A stretch of 64,000 nucleotides of DNA from Gammaproteobacteria bacterium (GCA_011523505.1 WTGP01000018.1:59777-123776), one strand, 5' to 3'. Positions 8,293 through 17,371 are shown, counted from the stretch's first letter. The notes: generated by a model not told the origin, from the letters alone. Translations and numbers: made by a program.

Positions 8293-9564
8293 TCAGGCTG
8301 AGATTCTATCCGCGCCGCCCATCCAGGGGCGCAGGGCGTCGGGGATGACGATGCTGCCGTCGGGCTGCTGGTAGTTTTCGATCACGGCGATCAGCGCGCG
8401 GCCGGCGGCAACGCCGGAGCCGTTTAAGGTGTGCACGAAGCCGCGAGCGTCCCTGCCCTTCCAGCGGGCGCTCATGCGCCGGGCCTGGAAGTCCCTGCAG
8501 TTGCTGCACGACGAGATTTCGCGGTAGCGGTCCTGGCCGGGCAGCCAGACTTCGAGGTCGTAGGTGATGGCCGACGAGAAGCCGGTGTCGCCGGACGACA
8601 GGACCACCCGGCGGTACGGCAGCTCCAGGCGCTCCAGCACGATTTCGGCGTGATGGGTCAGCTCTTCCAGGGCCTCGTCGGAGTGATCGGGGTGGGTGAT
8701 CTGCACCAGCTCGACCTTCTCGAACTGGTGCTGGCGCAGCATGCCGCGGGTGTCCTTGCCGTAGGCGCCGGCCTCGGAGCGGAAACAGGGCGTGTGCGCG
8801 GTGAACTTCAGCGGCAGTTCGTCTTCGTTGACGGTCTGCCCGGCGACCAGGTTGGTGAGCGGGACTTCGCCGGTGGGGACCAGGTAGCCGGAGCGTTCGC
8901 TTTCGATGCCGAAGAGGTCCTGCTTGAACTTGGGCAGCTGGCCGGTGCCGACCAGCGATTCGGGGTTGACGATGAAGGGGACATAGGCTTCGGTGTAGCC
9001 GTGTTCGCGCACGTGCAGGTCCAGCATGAACTGGATCAGGGCACGGTGCATGATCGCGAGGTCGCCGGTCAGGACGGTGTATCGCGCTCCTGCCAGGCGC
9101 GCTGCGGCGCCGAAGTCCATCTGGCCCAGCGCTTCGCCGAGGGCCACGTGGTCTTGCACATCGTCGCCGGCGGGACGCGGATCGCCCCAGCGTTTCAGTT
9201 CGCGGTTGGCGCTTTCGTCGTTGCCGTCCGGCACGGCTTCATCGAGAAGGTTGGGCAGGTCCAGCTCGATCTTGCGCAGGCTGGCCTGGACGGACTTGAG
9301 CTCGCCGCCGGCGTCGCTCAGACCATAAGTGGCCTTCTCGACCTGGCGCTTGAGCGCGTCCACGTCGCCGCCTTCGCGGGCGGCCACGCCGATCTGCCTG
9401 GAGAGCTTGTTGCGCTCCGCGCGCAGTTGCTCCACGCGCACCTGCCACTTCTTGCGGCGCGCTTCCAGCTCCGCGTAGGCGGCCGTGTCGAAGGCGGCCT
9501 CGCGCCGTGCGAGGTTGGCCGCCACGGCGTCGGGCTGCTCGCGCAGTAGTTTGGGATCGATCAC
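8293..9564 (-). CDS. serS: Seryl-tRNA synthetase
   Basis: This 423-residue class II synthetase is of normal length. The N-terminal 110 residues form the long coiled-coil arm that grips the tRNA-Ser variable arm. Class II motif 2 is visible around TPCFRSEAGAYGKDTRG and motif 3 around GSGVAAGRALIAVIENYQ. It charges tRNA-Ser with serine in the cytoplasm. The start overlaps the end of lolA by 4 nt, placing it in a ftsK-lolA-serS operon. Many gammaproteobacteria have rarA between lolA and serS; it is absent here. Confidence 0.97.
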   Translation of the reverse strand: MIDPKLLREQPDAVAANLARREAAFDTAAYAELEARRKKWQVRVEQLRAERNKLSRQIGVAAREGGDVDALKRQVEKATYGLSDAGGELKSVQASLRKIELDLPNLLDEAVPDGNDESANRELKRWGDPRPAGDDVQDHVALGEALGQMDFGAAARLAGARYTVLTGDLAIMHRALIQFMLDLHVREHGYTEAYVPFIVNPESLVGTGQLPKFKQDLFGIESERSGYLVPTGEVPLTNLVAGQTVNEDELPLKFTAHTPCFRSEAGAYGKDTRGMLRQHQFEKVELVQITHPDHSDEALEELTHHAEIVLERLELPYRRVVLSSGDTGFSSAITYDLEVWLPGQDRYREISSCSNCRDFQARRMSARWKGRDARGFVHTLNGSGVAAGRALIAVIENYQQPDGSIVIPDALRPWMGGADRISA

Positions 9565-10187
9565 GATTCGGCCGCCTCGAAAATGTCCACGCCGGGCGGA
9601 ATTGTCGGGGCAAAAACGTCGTCGTCAAGTTCGCTGTCGAGGTCCAGGCGGAACAGCAGCATGCGCACGCGGCTGCCGAGGTCGTCGGCGAACTCAAGCA
9701 CCGCGGGCACGCTTCCGCGAAGGGCCAGGCGCAGGTTGCCCTCTTCCGCGTCCGCTCCGGTCAGGTCGAACCATTGCAGGCCGTCGTCGAACTCGGCCTC
9801 CTTGACTTCGTAGCTTTCCAGGACCGAGGCATCGCCGGCCAGCAGGGCGGCGGCGGATTCGCGTAACTGCTCGGTCTGCTTGTAGACGGTGACCTGCTCC
9901 AGTTCCTTGTCGAACATCGAGAGGTTCTCGCCATCGGCCCAGATCATCAATTCGTCGGGTTCCAGGTAGTCGAGACGGAAGCGGCCGGGGCGGGAGAGGT
10001 AGAGGCGGCCGGTGCTTTCCTTCTGGAAGATGCCGTCGGCGTCGTATTCGAGTTGGGTGAAGTCGGCCTGGAGGTGCTGGGTGTTGGCGAAAAAGCGTTT
10101 GAGAGCTCCATCGTCGCCGGCTTCCTGCGCCAGTCCGGGGACCGCCGGCAACAGCACCGCCAGCGCAATCCACTTCTTGACGTGCAT
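9561..10187 (-). CDS. lolA: Outer-membrane lipoprotein carrier protein LolA
   Basis: The product has 208 residues with a signal peptide at about 1-20 (ending GLAQ), so it is periplasmic. The LolA-type beta-barrel half-shell follows, with the FTQLEYD and GRFRLDYLEPDE segments typical of the family. It receives lipoproteins from LolCDE at the inner membrane and passes them to LolB. The ATG overlaps the ftsK stop as TAATG, which implies translational coupling. Gene order ftsK-lolA supports the call. Confidence 0.95.
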   Translation of the reverse strand: MHVKKWIALAVLLPAVPGLAQEAGDDGALKRFFANTQHLQADFTQLEYDADGIFQKESTGRLYLSRPGRFRLDYLEPDELMIWADGENLSMFDKELEQVTVYKQTEQLRESAAALLAGDASVLESYEVKEAEFDDGLQWFDLTGADAEEGNLRLALRGSVPAVLEFADDLGSRVRMLLFRLDLDSELDDDVFAPTIPPGVDIFEAAES

Positions 10188-12427
10188 TATTCGGGGCCGC
10201 CTACCACGCGGCGTTCGCCGCGGCCGTCGGGGGCGGAGACTACGCCGGCGCGTTCGAGTTCCTCCACGAGGCGGGCGGCGCGGTTGTAGCCTACGCGCAG
10301 GCGGCGCTGGACGTAGGAGATCGAGGCGCGGCCGGTCTCGGTGACGATTTCCTTTGCCTGCGGATAGAGTTCGTCCACTTCGCCGCCGTCGGCGCCGGCC
10401 GCATCGGCTTCTTCAGACTCCACCGGGCCCTGCGTGACCTGCTCGTCGTAGCTGGGACCGCCGGTGCGCTTCAGTTCCGCGACCACTTTCAGCACTTCGC
10501 CGTCTTCCACGAACGCGCCGTGCACGCGCAGCAGGTCGCCGGAGCCGGGCGGCAGGTAGAGCATGTCGCCCTTGCCGAGCAGCGTCTCGGCGCCCACCTG
10601 GTCGAGTATCGTGCGCGAATCGACCTGGGACGCCACGCGAAACCCGATGCGCGCGGGGATATTGGCCTTGATCAGCCCGGTGATCACGTCCACCGACGGG
10701 CGCTGCGTGGCGACGATTAGGTGCAGGCCGGCGGCGCGGGCCTTCTGCGTGAGGCGCGCGATCAGCGTCTCGAGTTTCTTGCCGACCACCATCATCAGGT
10801 CGGCCAGCTCGTCGATCACGACCACGATGCGGGGCAACGGCTCCAGTTCCGGGCCGGGCTCGGGGTCGTCCTCGCCGCCCTCCGGCGGGCCGAGCAACGG
10901 TGCGCCCGACTCCCGGGCGACTTCCAGGCGATTGTTGAAGCCCTCCACGCTGCGCGTCTTCACCCAGGACATCAGCCGGTAGCGGCGGTCCATCTCGGCC
11001 ACACACCAGCGAAGCGCGTTGGCCGCCTCGCTGACGTCGGTGACCACCGGGCACAGCAGGTGCGGGATGCCCTCGTAAACCGAGAGCTCCAGCATCTTGG
11101 GGTCGATCATGATCATCCGCACCGCTTCCGGCGAGGACTTGTAGAGCAGGCTCAGGACCATGGCGTTGATCGCCACCGACTTGCCCGAGCCGGTGGCGCC
11201 GGCCACGAGCAGGTGCGGCATCTTCTGCAGGTCGTCCACGACCGGGTTGCCGGCGATGTCCTTGCCAAGACCCAGCGTGAGGTTCGAATTCGCCCTGGCG
11301 TAGGTTTGCGAGCGGAGGATTTCGCCCAGCGTGACCAGCATCCGTTCGTTGTTGGCGATCTCCAGGCCCACGGTGGACTTGCCCGGCATGGACTCGACCA
11401 CGCGCACGCTGTGCGCCATCAGCGAGCGCGCAAGGTCGCTGGCGAGGCTGGTGATGCGGCTGGCGCGGATGCCCGCGGCCGGCTGCACCTCGAACAGCGT
11501 CACGACCGGACCGGGGGAAACAGCCACCACGGTGGCGCCCACGCCGAACTCCTGCAGCTTCTCCTCCAGGCGCCGGGCCTGGTCGCGCAACACGCTTTCG
11601 GACTGCAACGAGGTTTCCGGCGGCGGGTCGGACAGCAGACTGAGCGACGGCAGGTCCCCGCCGGTTGCAGGCTTGACGGGCATGTCCGGCTCGATCTTTC
11701 TCGGCCGCTTGGGTTCGGCAGCGGCGCGGCGTCTGCGCGCGGGACCGGCAATCTTCGTCTTGCGCGGTTTGCGGGTTGGCGATCGCTCGCGGCGGCCGAC
11801 CAGCGAAAACAGCGCGACGAGGCCGGAATACACGCCGTTCCACAGCCAACCGAGACCACGCAGCGTCAGGTGCCCGGTGGCCTGCGTCAGGCCCACCCAG
11901 GAAAGGCCGGTCACGAGCGTGATGCCGGTCATCCACAGAGCCAGCAGGACCACCCAGGCGCCCATGTCGCCCAGCACCGGCGCCAGGATTTCGTCGAGCC
12001 AGACGCCGATTTCGCCCCCGCCGAGCCCTCCGCGCGCGGATATTTCCAGAATGCCGCAGCCGCAGACGACCACCAGCACCAGGCCGGCGGCGCGAACGCC
12101 GGCGTCCGGCCAGGACCAGTCGTCGCGGGCCCTCGACGGCGCGAGGTACCAGGCGCTGAAACCGATCACGGCGGCGGGAAACAGGTAGGAGGCGCTGCCG
12201 GCCAGCGCGAACGCCAGGCCAGCGAAGGCCGCGCCGGCGATGCCGACCAGGTTGGAACCTGCAAGTCCCGCTTCGGCGGCGTCCGGAACATGGCTGATCA
12301 ATGCCGCGAACATCAGCAGGCCCAGACCCAGGCAGAGCCACAATCCGCCTTCGCGCAGCGCGCGCTCCAACCAGGTTCGTTCCTTCGCCTTCACTTGGCG
12401 GCTAATCTTATTCTGGTGGTGGCCCAA
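10187..12427 (-). CDS. ftsK: DNA translocase FtsK
   Basis: The protein has 746 residues: an N-terminal membrane domain with several transmembrane helices (about 25-200), a short basic linker (about 215-250), and a RecA-like motor with Walker A GATGSGKS and Walker B VVVIDELADLM. A C-terminal gamma winged-helix domain (SYVQRRLRVGYNRAARL) reads KOPS sites. It couples septation to chromosome dimer resolution by pumping DNA toward dif at the division site. It is much shorter than E. coli FtsK because the long Pro/Gln-rich linker is missing, which is common outside the enterics. It diverges from trxB with only 25 bp between starts. Confidence 0.95.
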   Translation of the reverse strand: MGHHQNKISRQVKAKERTWLERALREGGLWLCLGLGLLMFAALISHVPDAAEAGLAGSNLVGIAGAAFAGLAFALAGSASYLFPAAVIGFSAWYLAPSRARDDWSWPDAGVRAAGLVLVVVCGCGILEISARGGLGGGEIGVWLDEILAPVLGDMGAWVVLLALWMTGITLVTGLSWVGLTQATGHLTLRGLGWLWNGVYSGLVALFSLVGRRERSPTRKPRKTKIAGPARRRRAAAEPKRPRKIEPDMPVKPATGGDLPSLSLLSDPPPETSLQSESVLRDQARRLEEKLQEFGVGATVVAVSPGPVVTLFEVQPAAGIRASRITSLASDLARSLMAHSVRVVESMPGKSTVGLEIANNERMLVTLGEILRSQTYARANSNLTLGLGKDIAGNPVVDDLQKMPHLLVAGATGSGKSVAINAMVLSLLYKSSPEAVRMIMIDPKMLELSVYEGIPHLLCPVVTDVSEAANALRWCVAEMDRRYRLMSWVKTRSVEGFNNRLEVARESGAPLLGPPEGGEDDPEPGPELEPLPRIVVVIDELADLMMVVGKKLETLIARLTQKARAAGLHLIVATQRPSVDVITGLIKANIPARIGFRVASQVDSRTILDQVGAETLLGKGDMLYLPPGSGDLLRVHGAFVEDGEVLKVVAELKRTGGPSYDEQVTQGPVESEEADAAGADGGEVDELYPQAKEIVTETGRASISYVQRRLRVGYNRAARLVEELERAGVVSAPDGRGERRVVGGPE

Positions 12428-12452
12428 TAGAAACCCGGATAAACTTTCCGCC

Positions 12453-13412
12453 GTGCCGAATTCCGTCCACCGACTGCTGATTCTGGGCTCCGGTCCCGCC
12501 GGCTATTCCGCGGCGGTGTACGGGGCCCGCGCGAACATGTCGCCGGTGCTGATCACGGGCAACGAACCGGGCGGCCAGTTGATGACCACCACCGACGTCG
12601 AGAACTGGCCGGGCGGCCGCGAGGGATTGATGGGGCCGCACCTGATGGAGGAGCTGGAGCAGCACGCCAAGCGGCTGGGCACGAAGATCGTCTACGACCA
12701 TATCGACGAGGCGGACCTGTCGAGCCGGCCGTTCACGCTGAAGGGCGCACTGGAGGAGTACCGAACCGAGTCGCTGATCATCGCCACCGGCGCCACCGCG
12801 CGCTACCTGGGGCTGGAGAGCGAGCAGACCTACCTGGGCAAGGGCGTGTCGGCCTGCGCCACCTGCGACGGGTTCTTTTTCCGCGACCAGCCGGTTGCGG
12901 TCGTGGGCGGCGGGAACACGGCGGTCGAGGAAACGCTGTATTTGTCCAACATCTGCTCGCGCGTGACGCTGATCCATCGCCGCGACGCGCTGCGTGCCGA
13001 GAAGATGATGCAGCAGCAGCTCTTCGAGCGCGCCGGGCCGGACGGTCCGGTGGACATTCGCTGGGACCGCGTCCTGACGGAAGTGCTGGGCGACGGCAAC
13101 CAGGTTTCAGGCATCCGGATCCAGAGCACGAAGGAAGACGGCGTGGTCGAGGAGGTCGAGGTGGCCGGCGTGTTCATCGCGATCGGCCACGACCCCAACA
13201 CGTCGCTGTTCGTGGATTCGCTCCAGCACAAGGGCGGCTACCTGGTCACGCGCGGCGGCGACGAGGGCGGCTTCACGGCCACCAGCGTGCCGGGCGTGTT
13301 CGCGGCCGGCGACGTGGCCGATTCGGTCTATCGCCAGGCGATCACCTCCGCCGGCACCGGCTGCATGGCCGCGCTCGACGCCGAGAAGTTCTGCGACGCG
13401 AATCCGCTTTAG
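12453..13412 (+). CDS. trxB: Thioredoxin reductase
   Basis: This 319-residue flavoprotein matches the bacterial enzyme length. It has an N-terminal FAD-binding GSGPAGYSAAVY, the redox pair CATC within SACATCDGFF, an NADPH-binding GGGNTAVEE, and a C-terminal FAD contact (GVFAAGDVAD). It reduces thioredoxin with NADPH in the cytoplasm. GTG 12453 was chosen because it gives the family length and places the FAD motif near the N-terminus; the in-frame ATG 71 codons upstream lies inside ftsK. The promoters of trxB and ftsK must overlap, since the starts are about 25 bp apart. Confidence 0.96.
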   Translation: MPNSVHRLLILGSGPAGYSAAVYGARANMSPVLITGNEPGGQLMTTTDVENWPGGREGLMGPHLMEELEQHAKRLGTKIVYDHIDEADLSSRPFTLKGALEEYRTESLIIATGATARYLGLESEQTYLGKGVSACATCDGFFFRDQPVAVVGGGNTAVEETLYLSNICSRVTLIHRRDALRAEKMMQQQLFERAGPDGPVDIRWDRVLTEVLGDGNQVSGIRIQSTKEDGVVEEVEVAGVFIAIGHDPNTSLFVDSLQHKGGYLVTRGGDEGGFTATSVPGVFAAGDVADSVYRQAITSAGTGCMAALDAEKFCDANPL

Positions 13413-13430
13413 CCTGGGAGCATCCCCAGG
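13413..13430 (+). terminator. Hairpin after trxB
   Basis: CCTGGG and CCCAGG form a stem with a 6-nt loop immediately after the trxB stop. There is no T-run, so it may attenuate rather than fully terminate before the next same-strand gene. Confidence 0.4.
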
Positions 13431-13448
13431 GCTGCTAACCTTCTACCC

Positions 13449-14597
13449 GTGCGAATACGGGTGCTCGACAACATCAGCGAGGTCGCGGCGGGCGAATGGA
13501 ACGCGCTGGCCGGCGGCTCGCATCCGTTTCTGCGCCACGAGTTTCTGAACGCGCTGGAAGTGTCCGGGTGTGTTTCCGCGGAAACAGGCTGGCAGCCTTG
13601 CCACCTGGTACTGCTCGACGACAAGGACAAGACGGTCGGCGCCATGCCGCTTTATCTCAAGAGCCACTCGCGCGGCGAGTTCGTGTTCGACTGGGCCTGG
13701 GCGTCCGCTTACCAGCGCGCGGGCTACGACTACTACCCCAAGCTGCTCAACGCCATACCGTTCACGCCCGTGGCCGGCCGTCGGTTCCTGTGCGCGGATG
13801 CGGATTCCGGGGCTGACGATGCCGAGCCCCCTGCCCTGCTGCTGGCCGGCGCGGTCGAGCTGGCCCATCGCCTGGAAGCCAGCTCGCTGCATTGCCTGTT
13901 CCCCACGCCCGAGGACGCCGGGTGGATGAAGGAAAAAGGCATGATGCTGCGCACCGACTGCCAGTTCCATTGGCAGGACGACGGTTACGCGGATTTTTCG
14001 GACTACCTCAAGACCTTCAGTTCCGCAAAGCGCAAGAAGGTCAACCGCGAGCGGCGGCGCGTGCGCGAAGCCGGAATCCGTTTCGAGACGCTAAGCGGCG
14101 ATGCGCTCACGCCGGAACTCTGGGAGACGCTGTACCCGCTGTACGCCGCGAGCTACCTGAAGCGCGGCCAGTATCCCTACCTGAACCACCGGTTCTTCGA
14201 GCGGGTCACGCGCGAGATGCCGGAATCGCTGGTCGTGTTCCTGGCGCGGCTTGACGGCGAGGCGGTCGCGCTGGCCATCTGTTTCCGCAGCGACACCGCC
14301 CTCTACGGCCGTTACTGGGGCAGCCGCGGCTACTACCACAGCCTGCACTTCGAGACCTGCTACTACCAGGGCATCGAATACTGCATCCGCGAGGGGCTGA
14401 AACTCTTCGACCCGGGCGTGCAAGGCGAGCACAAGCTCGCACGCGGCTTTATGCCGGTCACGTCATACTCGACGCACTGGGTGCGCCACGAAGGGTTCGC
14501 CGACGCGCTGACCGGCTACCTGGACCGGGAACGCGAACAGGTCGCTCACTACATCGAGATCGCCGGCGAACACACGCCGTTCAAGAAGGCCTCCTAG
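13449..14597 (+). CDS. GNAT/FemAB-like acyltransferase (PF04339 type)
   Basis: The protein has 382 residues from a GTG at 13449. It resembles the 'peptidogalycan biosynthesis' family of FemAB-like GNAT proteins: AGEWNALAGG near the start, PFLRHEFLNALE, a middle KRKKVNRERRRVREAG segment, and a C-terminal GNAT fold with FDPGVQGEHKLARGF. That last motif is diagnostic of the family as I know it. The presumed activity is aminoacyl or acyl transfer to a cell-envelope substrate, but no member's substrate can be inferred here. It follows trxB on the same strand and converges on a small membrane gene. Confidence 0.75.
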   Translation: MRIRVLDNISEVAAGEWNALAGGSHPFLRHEFLNALEVSGCVSAETGWQPCHLVLLDDKDKTVGAMPLYLKSHSRGEFVFDWAWASAYQRAGYDYYPKLLNAIPFTPVAGRRFLCADADSGADDAEPPALLLAGAVELAHRLEASSLHCLFPTPEDAGWMKEKGMMLRTDCQFHWQDDGYADFSDYLKTFSSAKRKKVNRERRRVREAGIRFETLSGDALTPELWETLYPLYAASYLKRGQYPYLNHRFFERVTREMPESLVVFLARLDGEAVALAICFRSDTALYGRYWGSRGYYHSLHFETCYYQGIEYCIREGLKLFDPGVQGEHKLARGFMPVTSYSTHWVRHEGFADALTGYLDREREQVAHYIEIAGEHTPFKKAS

Positions 14598-14610
14598 CGT
14601 TTCGGCTAGG
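14593..14610. terminator. Bidirectional hairpin containing both convergent stop codons
   Basis: CCTAGC and GCTAGG form 6-bp arms around GTTTCG. The TAG of the upstream plus-strand gene (14595-14597) lies in the left arm. The TAG of the minus-strand gene (14606-14608 read as CTA) lies in the right arm. It would form in both transcripts. Confidence 0.45.
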
Positions 14611-14872
14611 CTTTGAGGCTTCTGAGAATCTCGGTGACGATTAGGTACAGCCCCACGGCGCCGAGCAGGGAACCGAGGACATCAACGCCCATGCCGGTGA
14701 ACGAACCCGCCACCATGTCGCCGCCGCACACGGCCCCCACGTAGCAAAGCGCGATCCGGCCGAGCGTCGTCCAGATGTCGCCGTCGCGGGTTACCACCTT
14801 GAACCCCTTCGACATGACAAGTGCGACGACCACGGCGATTACGATATCAATGAATGGTCCGGACATTTCCAC
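14606..14872 (-). CDS. Small hypothetical inner-membrane protein
   Basis: The protein has 88 residues with three hydrophobic stretches, at about 8-22, 36-52 and 62-84, separated by a short charged loop (SKGFKVVTRDGD). Two glycine-rich segments (GGDMVAGSF, LGSLLGAVGLYL) could pack helices. No enzymatic motif is seen and I recognise no family; it is not a clear member of the YeaQ/YmgE group. A start two codons later (MSGPF) is equally possible. The frame is open, GC-rich at third positions and convergent with its neighbour through a shared hairpin, which supports it being real. Confidence 0.6.
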   Translation of the reverse strand: MEMSGPFIDIVIAVVVALVMSKGFKVVTRDGDIWTTLGRIALCYVGAVCGGDMVAGSFTGMGVDVLGSLLGAVGLYLIVTEILRSLKA

Positions 14873-14958
14873 AACTGTTTCCTCCCAAGGAAAAAGGTAT
14901 TCCCGATCATACGCCCGTGCGTCCCGCGCGGGTAATTACGTGGCAATGAGATACGATT

Positions 14959-14976
14959 ACCTGTTGAATAACAGGT
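14959..14976. repeat. Inverted repeat in an AT-rich intergenic segment
   Basis: ACCTGTT and AACAGGT are perfect 7-bp arms around GAAT. The site lies in an AT-rich 230-bp gap, upstream of the small membrane gene and downstream of the cytochrome gene on the minus strand. It could be an operator; no matching regulator is adjacent. Confidence 0.3.
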
Positions 14977-15059
14977 AGATAGAACCTTTACCTAGAATAT
15001 AAGGAAAGATAGATAGCCGCAGCAGCCAGATCCGCGCTACGGCTCGTTGATGCCTGCAA

Positions 15060-15086
15060 GTAACACGCCCGCGATGGGCGTGTTAC
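15060..15086 (-). terminator. Strong hairpin after diheme cytochrome gene
   Basis: GTAACACGCCC and GGGCGTGTTAC pair over 11 bp with a GCGAT loop, 18 nt past the cytochrome stop. No T-tract follows on the minus strand, but the stem is the strongest seen in the window. Confidence 0.6.
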
Positions 15087-15104
15087 GCGCGGGATTCAAG
15101 GGTG

Positions 15105-15875
15105 CTACTCGGCGGCCGTGAACGTGTTGATGTAGGCGGTTACGTTCTTTACGGCTTCGGGCGTAATCAAGACTTGAGCCATGGGCCGCATCTGCATGTC
15201 CGTTATGTTCTGGGGGTTCGTTCCCCGAACGCCTGACATGTAATTCATCAGCTGTCTTTGCGTGTACCAGTCATGCTGTCCGGCAACCGCGGGAGCGTTC
15301 AGTGCCTGGATGCCTTCGCCGTTCGCCCCGTGGCAGGCAATGCACGTTGCGTAGCCCATCGTGCCGGCAGTGACGTCGCCTTCGACTGTCACCGGTGGCA
15401 AGGGCGGCGTCAGGGAGGTGGCGTAGGCGGCCAGGTCTTGAACCAACTGGTCGTCTTCCAGCGTCAGGGCGATCGCCCGCATCAACGACCCATGCACGTC
15501 CGCCGATGGCTGACTGCAGGCGCCGCCGGAGGGCAGCCCGCCCTCGAAATGGGTCGCCAGTTCGGCCTCGATCTCCGCGTAGTCGGGCGACTCCGCCTTG
15601 GCGCGTTCCAACGTTCCGGCCACGTCCGCTACGTCGCAGTTGTCCCTGGCACGCGCGCCGGCGCGAAAGTTCGTCAGCGAGAGGACGATGTACCAATCTT
15701 CCTGGCCCCCGATCTTCGGGGCGCCGTATTTCTCGAAGCCCTCGCCCTGCTCGCCGTGACACACGGCGCAGACGGCGAATTCGGCCTCACCGCGGGCCGC
15801 GTCGCCCGCGGCCATGGCGGTTCCCGCCGCGACCATGGCGGCGGTGCTGATCATCAAACAGGCAAAGCGCTTCAT
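15105..15875 (-). CDS. Periplasmic diheme c-type cytochrome (c4-like)
   Basis: The protein has 256 residues from ATG 15875, chosen for GAGGAA upstream and because it opens a clean signal peptide (MKRFACLMISTAAMVAAG, cut after AMA). Two heme-attachment sites are present: CAVCHGEQGEG near the N-terminus and CIACHGANGEG in the C-terminal half. Each half has the GG..DWYI segment that precedes the distal Met ligand region in c4 cytochromes. An insertion of about 40 residues with two further cysteines (CDVADVAG, GACSQPSADVHG) interrupts the first domain and is unusual. It would carry electrons between the bc1 complex and terminal oxidases. A strong hairpin follows. Confidence 0.85.
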   Translation of the reverse strand: MKRFACLMISTAAMVAAGTAMAAGDAARGEAEFAVCAVCHGEQGEGFEKYGAPKIGGQEDWYIVLSLTNFRAGARARDNCDVADVAGTLERAKAESPDYAEIEAELATHFEGGLPSGGACSQPSADVHGSLMRAIALTLEDDQLVQDLAAYATSLTPPLPPVTVEGDVTAGTMGYATCIACHGANGEGIQALNAPAVAGQHDWYTQRQLMNYMSGVRGTNPQNITDMQMRPMAQVLITPEAVKNVTAYINTFTAAE

Positions 15876-15994
15876 ACTGTTCCTCTGCTTCTCTGGCAAA
15901 CCGGCGCGAAAGGTATCCGATTCCGTAAATTGATACAAGACTCGCACGCTCTCAACCTGCGTATTTTACGCTGAATGGTGGGTACACTGCACAC

Positions 15995-16402
15995 ATGGAG
16001 TGCGCACTTTTTTTCTGCCACCGGGCCGGATCCGACGAATCCGGGCAGCTTGAGATCCGCGGTATTTTTGACGAGCTTCGCGCGCCGTCGTTTCCCGCGC
16101 GCCAGCCGCGCATGCGGCTTGCCGGCCTGGTGAGCTGGAACGACGGCGAGCGCGGGCGCGTGCCGTTTCTGATCGAGCTGCTGGACCCCGGCGACAAGGC
16201 CGTGTTCACTATCCAGGGCTTCAGCGAGGTCGAGGAATCGCCCGGTTCGGCGGCCCCGCCGAGGACCCAGCTCAACCTGCCGCTGGAAGACGTGACCTTT
16301 CCCGAGCCGGGCCGCTATCGGATCCGGCTGGATGTCGAGGGGACGCAGGTCTATGGACCATCGCTCTACCTCGGCAAGGCGCACGACGCCGACGCGGAAT
16401 GA
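15995..16402 (+). CDS. DUF6941-like protein of unknown function
   Basis: The product has 135 residues, soluble, rich in predicted beta strands, with no signal peptide. The opening ECALFFCHRAGSDESGQLEIRG and the internal PFLIELLDPGD and YRIRLDVEGTQV segments match the plan of DUF6941 beta-sandwich proteins as I recall them. No function is known to me. Its stop overlaps the start of the next gene as ATGA, so it is translationally coupled to the ornithine cyclodeaminase-family enzyme. Confidence 0.6.
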   Translation: MECALFFCHRAGSDESGQLEIRGIFDELRAPSFPARQPRMRLAGLVSWNDGERGRVPFLIELLDPGDKAVFTIQGFSEVEESPGSAAPPRTQLNLPLEDVTFPEPGRYRIRLDVEGTQVYGPSLYLGKAHDADAE

Positions 16403-17349
16403 CGGACATTCCGTTCTTCGATGCCGACACCGTGCGGCGCGTGCTGCGGATGGACGCGTGCATCGACCTGATGGCGGACACCCAGGCGGCGATCAGCCGG
16501 GGCGAAATCACACCGCCGCTCAGGTTCTTCGTCCCCGTTGCCGGCGGCAAGGGCGGCATGGGGATCATGCCCGGCGACACGCCATCCGCGTTCGGCGCGA
16601 AGCTCGTGAGCATCTATGCCGGGAACCCGGCCCGGGGATTGCCGATGATCCAGGGCTGCATCCTGGTGTTCGACCGCGAGTCGGGCGCGCCGACGGCCCT
16701 GATTGAAGGCGCTTCGGTGACGGGGATCCGCACGGCCGCGGCCAGCGGGGCCGCCACCCGCTCGCTGGCCCGCGAGGACGCTTCCGTGCTGGCGCTTCTG
16801 GGCTACGGCGTGCAGGCGGAAACGCACCTTGAAGCGATGCGCTGCGTGCGGCCGGTGCGCGAGGTCCGCGTGTGGGGGCCGAGCCTGGAGAAGGCCGAAC
16901 GCTTCGCCGCCGCGCATACCGATGGCGAGATGGCGGTGAGTGCCGTCGAAACGGCGGGCGAAGCGGTGAGCGGCGCGGACATCGTCTGCGCGGTCAGCGC
17001 CGCCAGCGAGCCGGTCATCAAGGGCCGCCGGCTGGCAGACGGATGTCACGTCAACCTTGTGGGATCGCACTCGCCCACGACCCGGGAGGCCGACGGCGAA
17101 ACAATGGGCCGCGCGCGCGTGTTCACGGAGATCACGGACTTCGCGATGAAGGAGGCCGGCGACATCCTGCTGGCGATCGAGGAAGGGTTTCTGACTCAGG
17201 ACGACCTTGCCGGAGAAATCGGCGCGGTGTTCGACGGGTCCGTCGAGGGACGCCGCAGCGAAGACGATATTACGCTCTACAAGAGCCTGGGCAACGTCGC
17301 CCAGGACCTGGCCGCCGCGAGCTATATCGCCGGGCAATCCCGGGAGTGA
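16399..17349 (+). CDS. Ornithine cyclodeaminase/mu-crystallin family NAD(P)-dependent enzyme
   Basis: The protein has 316 residues, typical of the family. N-terminal substrate-domain segments (GGKGGMGIMPGDTP, FGAKLVSIYAGNP) precede a Rossmann domain with LLGYGVQAETHLEAM and ADIVCAVSAASEPVI. Members include ornithine cyclodeaminase, alanine dehydrogenase and ketimine reductases, so the substrate is open. The ATGA overlap with the upstream DUF6941-like gene suggests a two-gene operon. It ends at a hairpin shared with the convergent cytochrome gene. Confidence 0.85.
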   Translation: MTDIPFFDADTVRRVLRMDACIDLMADTQAAISRGEITPPLRFFVPVAGGKGGMGIMPGDTPSAFGAKLVSIYAGNPARGLPMIQGCILVFDRESGAPTALIEGASVTGIRTAAASGAATRSLAREDASVLALLGYGVQAETHLEAMRCVRPVREVRVWGPSLEKAERFAAAHTDGEMAVSAVETAGEAVSGADIVCAVSAASEPVIKGRRLADGCHVNLVGSHSPTTREADGETMGRARVFTEITDFAMKEAGDILLAIEEGFLTQDDLAGEIGAVFDGSVEGRRSEDDITLYKSLGNVAQDLAAASYIAGQSRE

Positions 17350-17364
17350 GGGCGTCTCGCCCTC
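17348..17364. terminator. Bidirectional hairpin between convergent genes
   Basis: GAGGGCG and CGCCCTC form 7-bp arms around TCT. The element starts within the stop region of the cyclodeaminase-family gene and lies 7 nt beyond the cytochrome stop on the other strand. Confidence 0.55.
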
Positions 17365-17371
17365 GATCTAA

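Noticed and set aside
10721-12430. Plus-strand 569-codon frame opposite ftsK
   Set aside because: His/Gln/Arg-rich antisense translation without domains; ftsK on the other strand is unambiguous.
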